This document shows, piece after piece, positions 1-6,693 of a DNA stretch of 8,752 nucleotides (positions within the stretch are counted from its first letter, which is position 1; each line of letters begins with the position of its first letter). The stretch covers positions 1 to 8,752 of the forward strand of contig CAAEDU010000108.1 in assembly GCA_900754695.1 (NCBI GenBank), given 5' to 3'. The translations under genes were made by a program, and so were the position numbers. Source of the DNA: Clostridia bacterium. GTDB lineage: Bacteria; Bacillota; Clostridia; Christensenellales; CAG-917. The notes under the pieces were generated by a model. The model had not been told where the DNA came from. It saw only the letters and a list, made by a program, of their open reading frames with translations, and did not search any database.

Positions 1-10
1 ACTCACTTTG

Positions 11-74
11 CGCGCCGCGACTTGCAAGCGTGGGCGAAAATTCGCCCACGGTGCAAGTTTGGCTGAGCGGCGCG
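11..74. repeat. Nested palindromic repeat, left edge
   Basis: Three nested inverted repeats are visible. The outer arms are CGCGCCGC (11-18) and GCGGCGCG (67-74), and could extend to 7/78 with G-T pairs. The middle arms are CTTGCA (21-26) and TGCAAG (52-57). The inner arms are CGTGGGCGAA (29-38) and TTCGCCCACG (41-50), a perfect 10-bp stem. The right flank reads TTTGGCTGAGCGGC, which closely matches CTTGGTGAGCGGC on the minus strand of the palindrome at 8705-8752. It is therefore probably one copy of an intergenic repeat family. It could also fold in RNA at the 3' end of an upstream transcript. No gene overlaps it. Confidence 0.75.
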
Positions 75-76
75 TA

Positions 77-90
77 AGACCGTCTTCGAA
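77..90 (+). repeat. 14-bp inverted-repeat copy, left
   Basis: AGACCGTCTTCGAA at this site is the exact reverse complement of 8635-8648, so the operon lies between two facing copies about 8.5 kb apart. The similarity continues weakly past TTCGAA, with an AG and then CGTCG in both copies. It directly follows the nested palindrome at 11-74 and may be part of the same element. No transposase gene lies between the copies, so this looks more like a dispersed intergenic repeat than the ends of a transposon. Confidence 0.7.
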
Positions 91-111
91 AAAGAGCTCG
101 TCGTAGCCGTA

Positions 112-137
112 CGCACGCCCATGCGTGCGCGTTTTTT
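112..137 (+). terminator. Intrinsic terminator of an upstream gene
   Basis: A perfect 7-bp GC-rich stem, CGCACGC (112-118) paired with GCGTGCG (123-129), closes a CCAT loop. Two bases later comes a run of six T (132-137). This is the classic layout of a Rho-independent terminator on the plus strand. It would end a transcript entering from the left, whose gene is outside the window, and insulate the promoter at 177-205. Confidence 0.8.
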
Positions 138-176
138 ATGCTTATTTATTTAAGTTCAATTTGTCAATTATTACCA

Positions 177-205
177 TTGCAATATTTTTTGGGCTGTGTT
201 ACAAT
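177..205 (+). promoter_or_regulatory. Sigma-A-type promoter of the hyd operon
   Basis: TTGCAA (177-182) and TACAAT (200-205) are separated by exactly 17 bases, and a TG at 197-198 gives an extended -10. The -10 matches the TATAAT consensus at five of six positions and the -35 matches TTGACA at four of six. The site lies in an AT-rich island (about 132-210) between GC-rich blocks, just after the terminator at 112-137. Transcription would begin near 212, giving a leader of about 42 bases before hydC. A second, weaker pair (TTGTCA 161-166, TATTTT 183-188) lies just upstream. No clear paired operator was found around it. Confidence 0.75.
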
Positions 206-244
206 AAATTCCGTTGGCGCGGAAGCGTCGCTTATGTTGTTTTC

Positions 245-250
245 GGAGGA
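245..250 (+). promoter_or_regulatory. Ribosome binding site deciding the hydC start
   Basis: GGAGGA lies 3 bases before the ATG at 254. The reading frame stays open upstream to an ATG at 125, but that ATG is inside the terminator stem and the frame then crosses the promoter. It also has no ribosome site, so 254 is the supported start. Confidence 0.85.
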
Positions 251-253
251 AAT

Positions 254-754
254 ATGTCAAAGATCAAGCTGACCACCGTGGCGTTCAAAGGCACCGCCGC
301 TCAAGAGGCCAAACTGCGTGCGGAACTTCGCACCATCAAGGATATGCCGGGCAGCATGATGCCCGCCCTGCAGGCTGCGCAGGAGATTTACGGCTATCTC
401 CCCATCGAGGTCCAGAAGATCGTCGCCGAGGAGCTCGGCGAGTCGCTGGAAGAGGTGTTCGGAGTGGCGACTTTTTACAGCCAATTCTCACTCAATCCCA
501 AGGGGGAACACGCCGTGTCCGTATGCATGGGCACCGCTTGCTATGTCAAGGGTTCGGGCGACGTGTTCAACAAGATCGCGGCGGAGCTGGGGCTTTCGGA
601 CGGCGGGACGACGTCGGACGGCAAGTTTTCGCTCAACTCCACGCGCTGCATCGGCTGCTGCGGACTCGCGCCCGTCATGACGGTGGGCGACGACGTCTAC
701 GGCAAGCTCACCCCTCAGGAAGTCCCCGGCATACTTGCCAAATACCGCGACTGA
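254..754 (+). CDS. hydC: HydC, NuoE-like [2Fe-2S] subunit of NAD-linked [FeFe]-hydrogenase
   Basis: This 166-residue protein belongs to the complex I 24-kDa (NuoE) family, and its length is normal for HydC or NuoE. An N-terminal helical part (about 20-70) contains the family signature around IYGYLP and VFGVATFYSQF. A thioredoxin-like fold follows and carries the [2Fe-2S] ligands: C91 and C96 (CMGTAC), C132 and C136 (CIGCC). In HydABC enzymes this cytoplasmic subunit docks on HydB and takes part in electron transfer near the flavin. It is the first gene after the promoter, with GGAGGA 3 bases before the start. hydB and hydA come seven genes later in the same operon, an unusual distance for subunits of one complex. 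It could instead serve another NADH-oxidising diaphorase, but hydB and hydA in the same transcript make HydC the best reading. Confidence 0.93.
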   Translation: MSKIKLTTVAFKGTAAQEAKLRAELRTIKDMPGSMMPALQAAQEIYGYLPIEVQKIVAEELGESLEEVFGVATFYSQFSLNPKGEHAVSVCMGTACYVKGSGDVFNKIAAELGLSDGGTTSDGKFSLNSTRCIGCCGLAPVMTVGDDVYGKLTPQEVPGILAKYRD

Positions 755-761
755 CACAGCA

Positions 762-776
762 CCGAGCACGGCTCGG
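762..776 (+). other. Intercistronic hairpin after hydC
   Basis: CCGAGC (762-767) and GCTCGG (771-776) form a perfect 6-bp stem with an ACG loop in the 37-base gap between hydC and the next gene. No T-run follows, so it is not a canonical terminator. It may protect the hydC message end or mark an RNA processing site, so that hydC and downstream genes are made in different amounts. That role is inference. Confidence 0.55.
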
Positions 777-791
777 GAATGGGAGAGTAAC

Positions 792-1130
792 ATGAAAATC
801 AAAGACATCGCTTCCGTCGTTGAGGGCAGCATCATCTGCTCGCCCGCAGCGGCAGACAACGACATCGCCTCCGCGTGCGCTTTCGATATGATGAGCGACG
901 TGTTGGCTTACGTCCGCGATCAGGGCGCGCTCATCACGGGGCTGGTCAACCCGCAGGTGGTGCGCACCGCGGTGATGGTGGACATCGGCTGCATCGTGTT
1001 CGTCTGCGGCAAGAAGCCGGACGAGGACATGATCAAACTCGCCGAAAACTATGACATCGTGTTCATCACCACGGACATGAGCACGTACGAGGCGGCGGGC
1101 AGACTCTACGCCGCCGGGCTTGCCGCCTGA
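792..1130 (+). CDS. DRTGG-domain protein, first copy
   Basis: This 112-residue protein consists of a single DRTGG-like (PF07085-type) domain. The domain is recognised by its overall pattern: a short N-terminal strand (MKIKDIASVVEG), a hydrophobic strand with TGLVNP near 49-54, VFVCGKKPDEDM at 69-80, and the ending TTDMSTYEAAGRL. The same fold is a non-catalytic, probably ligand-binding module in phosphotransacetylase N-termini and some CBS proteins. No membrane segment or catalytic motif is visible. GGGAG at 781-785 precedes the ATG at 792. The stop is one base before the start of the RsbW-like ATPase, suggesting coupled translation and a functional pair. A related, diverged copy lies at 2863-3192. 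The family call is fairly sure. The ligand is unknown. Confidence 0.82.
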   Translation: MKIKDIASVVEGSIICSPAAADNDIASACAFDMMSDVLAYVRDQGALITGLVNPQVVRTAVMVDIGCIVFVCGKKPDEDMIKLAENYDIVFITTDMSTYEAAGRLYAAGLAA

Positions 1131-1131
1131 T

Positions 1132-1560
1132 ATGAGCGAGGATCGCATCAGGCTGGAGTTTGCCGTCAGCGGCAACAACTTCGCGTCCGCGGGCTCCGCG
1201 TCCGAGGAGGTGAAGAGCACGCTGAAGAAGCTCGGCATACCGTCAAAGGACATCAGGCGCGTCGCCATCGCCATGTACGAGGGCGAGATCAACATGGTCA
1301 TCCATGCGGGAGGAGGCGTCGCCACCGCAGACATCTATCTCGACCGCATCGAGATCGTGCTCGCGGACAAGGGCAAGGGCATCCCCGACGTGGAGCTCGC
1401 CATGACGCCCGGATGGTCCACGGCTCCCGAGAACATCCGCGCCCTCGGCTTCGGCGCTGGGATGGGGCTCCCCAACATGAAGAAGTACACCGACAAGTTC
1501 GAGATCGAGAGTGAGGTCGGCGTGGGGACCACCGTCAGGATGACCATCTGTTTCAATTAA
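1132..1560 (+). CDS. RsbW/SpoIIAB-like GHKL ATPase (anti-sigma or serine kinase type)
   Basis: This 142-residue protein is little more than one GHKL ATP-binding domain, the size of RsbW, RsbT and SpoIIAB. The N-box reads AMYEGEINMVIHA (E50, E52, N54), the G1 box ADKGKGIPD (D79, G81, G83) and the G2 box GFGAGMGLPNM (106-116). The end carries GVGTTVRMTI, as in this class. There is no dimerisation domain with a phospho-accepting histidine and no membrane segment. Family members bind a sigma factor or phosphorylate an antagonist on serine, but no sigma factor or STAS-domain partner is in this window. Its targets may be encoded elsewhere, or be the DRTGG or hydrogenase-like neighbours. I chose the ATG at 1132, one base after the previous stop. 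A TTG four codons upstream is possible. No good ribosome site is seen, which fits translational coupling. Confidence 0.85.
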   Translation: MSEDRIRLEFAVSGNNFASAGSASEEVKSTLKKLGIPSKDIRRVAIAMYEGEINMVIHAGGGVATADIYLDRIEIVLADKGKGIPDVELAMTPGWSTAPENIRALGFGAGMGLPNMKKYTDKFEIESEVGVGTTVRMTICFN

Positions 1561-1576
1561 GGAGGACGAACGAGAT

Positions 1577-2866
1577 ATGGCGAAAAAATCGCAGATAAAG
1601 TGCGTCCTTGACGAAAAAGCGCTGCACACCGTCACCCTCGACCCCGAAAAGTGCCGCGGGTGCGTGACCTGCATGAAGCGCTGTCCCACGGAGGCGATCC
1701 GCGTGCGCGGAGGCAAAGCGAGCGTCGCCTACGAGAGGTGCATCGGCTGCGGCGAGTGCATCCGCCTCTGCCGTTATCAGGCGAAGAAGCCCTCTCACGA
1801 CGGTTGGGATTCCCTTGCGGACTTCAAGTATAAGATCGCGCTCGTCGCGCCCTCTTTCTACGGGCAGTTCAACAACCTCGAGGACATCGACACCGTCCTC
1901 AACGGACTGCTCGCGATAGGCTTCGACGATGTGGGCGAAGTGGGGGAGGCGGCGGAATACGTAACCGACGTCACCCGCAGACTGATGAGCGAAGAGGCGA
2001 TCCCTCAGCCCGTCATCTCCACGGCGTGCCCCGCCATCCTCGAGCTCATTCTGATGAAATATCACGACCTGTCCGAGAACCTTCTTGCGACGCTCGCGCC
2101 CGTTGACGTCGCGGCGAAACTCGCAAGAGAGCGCGCCGTCAAAAAGGGTGTGCCCGAGGAGGACATCGGGGTCTACTTCATCTCTCCCTGTCCCGCCAAA
2201 GTGTTCGCGCTGAAGATGGGGCTGGGCGTGGAGAGGCCGTATGTCGACCGCGTGCTCTCCGTCGCGGACGCATATATGCGCATAGTGCCCGCGATGGAGA
2301 AGCTCACGGAGGTCAAACCTCTCTGCCGCATGAGCGCGAGCGGTCTGAGCTGGGGCATCAGCCGCGGCGAAGCCAACGCGACCAAGGGCGTCAAGACCAT
2401 CGCGGCGGACGGAGTGGAGCAGTGCGTCAAGATCCTCGAAGCCCTCGAAGACGGCGGTCTCAGAGACATCGAGTTCATCGAACTCAACGCCTGCGTCAGC
2501 GGGTGCGTCGGCGGCGTCATGAATGTGGAGAACCCCTTCGTGGCGCGCTCCAGAGTGCACTATCTCACCCGCAAACTCAAGAATAAGGAAATGAACACCA
2601 TTGAGAGCATAGGCAAGGCTCCCGAGTGGTTTATGTGGGAACAGAACCCCCGCCTGAAAGACGTCTTCAAGCTGGACGAGAACAGGCTCGCCGCTCTCAG
2701 CAAACTCATGGAGAAGGAGGAGATCTTAAAGACCCTTCCCATGGTGGACTGCGGGCTGTGCGGAGCACCGAGCTGCACCGCGTTTGCGGAAGACCTCGTG
2801 GGGGGCGTCATCCCCCGCGACAGCGTGTGCGTGCGTCAGCAGACGGAGGAGGGAACGAAAAAATGA
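1577..2866 (+). CDS. [FeFe]-hydrogenase-like Fe-S protein, probable sensory type
   Basis: This 429-residue protein has three parts. Residues 22-68 form a two-cluster ferredoxin (C26, C29, C32, C36; C55, C58, C61, C65). Residues 85-335 form a hydrogenase large-subunit C-terminal domain (PF02906-like). Residues 388-420 form a DCGLCGAPSC...C Fe-S domain (C392, C395, C400, C418; PF04060-like). The H-cluster motifs are altered. Motif 1 is STACP (C151) in place of TSCCP, motif 2 is SPCPAK (C205, with no MPCxxKxxE glutamate), and motif 3 is ELNACVSGCVGG (E302, C306, C310). Four cluster-ligand cysteines therefore remain, while the proton-relay cysteine appears to be alanine (A150). Sensory-type hydrogenases of the HydS group share this loss, from memory. 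No PAS domain is present. GGAGG lies at 1561-1565. It overlaps the next gene by 4 bases. A low-activity H2 or redox sensor is likely, but a scaffold or electron carrier is also possible. Confidence 0.85.
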   Translation: MAKKSQIKCVLDEKALHTVTLDPEKCRGCVTCMKRCPTEAIRVRGGKASVAYERCIGCGECIRLCRYQAKKPSHDGWDSLADFKYKIALVAPSFYGQFNNLEDIDTVLNGLLAIGFDDVGEVGEAAEYVTDVTRRLMSEEAIPQPVISTACPAILELILMKYHDLSENLLATLAPVDVAAKLARERAVKKGVPEEDIGVYFISPCPAKVFALKMGLGVERPYVDRVLSVADAYMRIVPAMEKLTEVKPLCRMSASGLSWGISRGEANATKGVKTIAADGVEQCVKILEALEDGGLRDIEFIELNACVSGCVGGVMNVENPFVARSRVHYLTRKLKNKEMNTIESIGKAPEWFMWEQNPRLKDVFKLDENRLAALSKLMEKEEILKTLPMVDCGLCGAPSCTAFAEDLVGGVIPRDSVCVRQQTEEGTKK

Positions 2867-3192
2867 CGGTGGACAGACTCAGGGACATCCTGGACGCGAG
2901 GGTCGCGGTGCTCGGCGACGGAGAGAGGGAAGTGCTCTCCGGCTATTGCGGCGACTTCCTCAGCAATGTGATGGGAAAGGCTCCCGCGGACTGCGCCTGG
3001 TTCACCGTGATGAGCAACGTCAACGTCTGCGCCGTGGCGACCCTCACGGACTGCGCCGCCGTGGTGCTGTGCGAGGGGACGGAGCCGGACGCCGCGCTCA
3101 CGGAGCGCGCCGCGCAGAATGAGGTGAATCTCCTCATCACGGGACTCCCCGTATACGAGGCGGCGGTGAAGTTCGCCGCCAACCTGAACTGA
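2863..3192 (+). CDS. DRTGG-domain protein, second copy
   Basis: This 109-residue protein is a diverged paralogue of the product at 792-1130. The two align over their whole length, sharing a central hydrophobic core, VVLCEGTEPDAAL (67-79) against VFVCGKKPDEDM, and the ending VYEAAVKFAANL (97-108) against TYEAAGRLYAAGL. It is richer in cysteine (C29, C44, C56, C64, C70). No catalytic motif or membrane segment is seen. The start at 2863 is inside the stop of the hydrogenase-like gene (ATGA overlap), with a strong GGAGGAGGG at 2845-2853. The coupling suggests that it works with that protein, much as the first copy is coupled to the RsbW-like ATPase. A longer in-frame reading exists upstream inside the previous gene, but has no support as a start. 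Ligand and role are unknown. Confidence 0.8.
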   Translation: MTVDRLRDILDARVAVLGDGEREVLSGYCGDFLSNVMGKAPADCAWFTVMSNVNVCAVATLTDCAAVVLCEGTEPDAALTERAAQNEVNLLITGLPVYEAAVKFAANLN

Positions 3193-3266
3193 GCCGCTGA
3201 GCGGCACAAACGGAGGTATTATCCGCAGAAAACGAGCGTTAAAAGCCGTTTTCGGGCGGAAAAGCT
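3193..3266 (+). other. Structured 74-base gap inside the operon
   Basis: This is the longest gap inside the operon. GCCGC (3193-3197) and GCGGC (3201-3205) form a tight hairpin with a TGA loop right after a stop codon. AAAACG (3229-3234) and CGTTTT (3247-3252) can pair as a weaker second stem. A good GGAGGT (3212-3217) is followed by no ATG or GTG at the right distance, so it is an orphan ribosome-like site or part of a fold (CGGA 3211-3214 with TCCG 3222-3225). The PHP gene has only a weak GGCGG (3255-3259) before its ATG. There is no T-run terminator and no clear promoter, so transcription probably reads through. Confidence 0.5.
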
Positions 3267-3965
3267 ATGAGATACCGCTACGATCTGCACATCCATTCCG
3301 CGCTCTCTCCCTGCGCCGAGGAGGAGATGACGCCCGTCACGATCGTGGGGCAGGCGGCTCTGTCGGGGCTGGACTTTGTCGCGGTCGCGGATCACAACGC
3401 CATAGGTCACGTTCCCCTCGCGCTGCGTGCGGGAGAGGAATTCGGGGTGACGGTGGTGCCCGCGGTGGAAGTGCAGACGAGGGAGGACATCCATCTCCTC
3501 TGCCTCTTCGCGACTTATGAGGAGCTGGAAGCGTTCTTCCGCCGCATCCCCGTCTCGGAGAGGAAGAACAGGGCGGACCTTTTCGGCGAGCAGCTCTACC
3601 TCGACGAGGACGACAACGTCATCGGACACGAGGAGAGGATGCTGCTGGACAGCGCGGCGATCTCCTGCGACGACGTGAGGGAGCTCGCGTTCGCGATGGG
3701 CGGGATCGCTGTGCCCGCACATATAGACCGCGACGCCAACAGTATGCTGAACATCCTCGGCGCCGTGCCCGCGGAGTATCCGGTGGTGGAGCTCTCTTCG
3801 AGGGCTTCGGAGGAGACGCTCGCGGAGTGGTCGCGGGAGAGACTGGTCATTGTGGACAGCGACGCGCACATCCTTGACGACATCTCGGCGCGCGGGGAGA
3901 TGGACCTTCCCGAAAGGAGCGCGTCCGCGCTCGTCACGGCGCTGCGCTGCGGAGGAAAGGAATGA
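3267..3965 (+). CDS. PHP-domain metal-dependent phosphoesterase
   Basis: This 232-residue protein is a PHP (polymerase and histidinol phosphatase) fold hydrolase with its metal ligands in order: DLHIHS (H8, H10), VADHN (D42, H43), E68 in AVEVQ, H76 in EDIHLLC, H152 in VPAHID, and DSDAH (D197, D199, H201). With all these residues present it should bind two or three metal ions and hydrolyse a phosphoester. Relatives act on 3',5'-bisphosphonucleosides, short RNA or histidinol phosphate, but the substrate cannot be read from sequence. The insert at about 95-130 (E/D-rich, LYLDEDDNVIG) is typical of the subfamily found next to hydrogenase genes, from memory. There is no signal peptide. The start at 3267 is the only one possible, because a stop lies at 3240 in the same frame. 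The ribosome site is weak. It overlaps the following ATPase gene by 4 bases. Confidence 0.88.
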   Translation: MRYRYDLHIHSALSPCAEEEMTPVTIVGQAALSGLDFVAVADHNAIGHVPLALRAGEEFGVTVVPAVEVQTREDIHLLCLFATYEELEAFFRRIPVSERKNRADLFGEQLYLDEDDNVIGHEERMLLDSAAISCDDVRELAFAMGGIAVPAHIDRDANSMLNILGAVPAEYPVVELSSRASEETLAEWSRERLVIVDSDAHILDDISARGEMDLPERSASALVTALRCGGKE

Positions 3966-4507
3966 GAGAGCTTGCCCTCAACATCCTGGACATTGCGGAA
4001 AATTCCGTCAAGGCGGGAGCGACGCTCATCCGCGTCACGGTGCGCGCCGAGGACGGGATGCTGACCATCGAGATCGCCGACGACGGATGCGGCATGGACG
4101 CCGAATTTCTGAAAAGAGTGACCGACCCGTTCACCACGACGCGCACCACGCGCAAAGTGGGCATGGGCATCCCCCTTTTCAAGATGGCGGCGGAGATGGC
4201 GGGAGGAGAGTTCTCCATCCGCTCCGAAAAGGGCGTGGGGACGACGGTGAGAGCCACGTTCGTCCTCGGACACATCGACCGTGCGCCTCTCGGAGACCTT
4301 GCGGACACCGTCGTGACCCTGATCGGCGGGGAGTGTAGTTCGGAGTTCGTCTTCGATGTGAGCGTGGACGGCAAAGGGTTTGAATTTGACACGCGCGAGC
4401 TCAAAGCGCAGCTGGACGGGGTGCCCGTCTCGGAGCCGGATGTGCTCGTGTTCGTCAGAGATATGATAAACGAAAACATGAAAGATATCGGAGGAGAGAA
4501 TTTATGA
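3962..4507 (+). CDS. GHKL ATPase (histidine-kinase-like, no phospho-acceptor domain)
   Basis: This 181-residue protein starts directly with a histidine-kinase-type ATP-binding domain. The N-box is LNILDIAENSVKAG (E13, N14), the G1 box is IADDGCGM (D40, G42, G44), the stretch DPFTTTRTTRK (55-65) is a kinase-like ATP lid, the G2 box is VGMGIPLF (66-73), and GVGTTVRATF (91-100) is the closing strand. Residues 104-181 form an extra C-terminal region without a family I recognise. No dimerisation or phospho-acceptor histidine domain, sensor domain or membrane segment is present. It may serve as a soluble ATP-driven switch for the hydrogenase-like protein or another partner. It differs from the RsbW-like ATPase at 1132-1560 in box sequences and in this tail. 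GGAGG at 3951-3955 precedes the start. Both ends overlap neighbours by ATGA, showing tight coupling with the PHP and [2Fe-2S] genes. Confidence 0.85.
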   Translation: MRELALNILDIAENSVKAGATLIRVTVRAEDGMLTIEIADDGCGMDAEFLKRVTDPFTTTRTTRKVGMGIPLFKMAAEMAGGEFSIRSEKGVGTTVRATFVLGHIDRAPLGDLADTVVTLIGGECSSEFVFDVSVDGKGFEFDTRELKAQLDGVPVSEPDVLVFVRDMINENMKDIGGENL

Positions 4508-4881
4508 AGAGCATAGCCGACATCAAGGCTATCCGCGACAAGATGAAAGGGCAGATCAATCTGCGCGACAACAAGGACGCGGAGCAGGAGACCCGCATCG
4601 TCGTCGGCATGGCGACCTGCGGCATTTCGGCGGGCGCCAGACCCGTCTTCAACGCCTTTGTGGACGACATCGCGTCCCGTCAGCTCAGGAACGTCAAAGT
4701 GACGCGCACGGGCTGCATGGGCATGTGCGCGCTCGAGCCCATTGTCGAAGTGCACGTCCCGGGCGAGGACCCCGTCACCTACGTCCACGTCGACCCCGAC
4801 AAGGCGAGGAAGATCGTTGCCAACCACATCGTCAACGGCAACGTCTGCACCGAATATCTGATCGGCGAAGAACGCAAGTAA
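4504..4881 (+). CDS. Thioredoxin-like [2Fe-2S] ferredoxin-domain protein
   Basis: This 125-residue protein has the thioredoxin-like [2Fe-2S] fold of the 24-kDa/NuoE C-terminal half, without the N-terminal helical part. GMATCGISAG (C39) replaces the usual CxxxxC, with glycine at the second cysteine position. TGCMGMCALEPIVEV holds C71 and C75. C115 near the end (NGNVC) is the only other cysteine and might be a fourth ligand. From memory, relatives in hydrogenase operons also show a single cysteine in the first motif, so the gene is probably intact. It resembles the N-terminal domain of the HydB encoded next door, which suggests shared origin and electron exchange with the HydABC complex. GGAGGAG (4490-4496) precedes the start, which lies inside the stop of the ATPase gene. 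Fifteen bases separate it from hydB. Confidence 0.88.
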   Translation: MKSIADIKAIRDKMKGQINLRDNKDAEQETRIVVGMATCGISAGARPVFNAFVDDIASRQLRNVKVTRTGCMGMCALEPIVEVHVPGEDPVTYVHVDPDKARKIVANHIVNGNVCTEYLIGEERK

Positions 4882-4896
4882 GGATAAGGAGAAAAT

Positions 4897-6681
<1,785 letters not shown>

Positions 6682-6693
6682 AGGAGAGAGTTT

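Noticed and set aside
161..182. Possible Rex (redox repressor) operator over the promoter
   Set aside because: A TTGTCAA half-site lies at 161-167, but no matching TTnACAA half follows at the expected spacing. CAAT/ATTG at 165-179 is too weak an inverted repeat to call.
125..253. Upstream extension of hydC to an ATG at 125
   Set aside because: The extra 43 codons run through the terminator stem and the promoter, lack a ribosome site, and add residues not typical of HydC. The GGAGGA-preceded ATG at 254 gives a normal-length protein.
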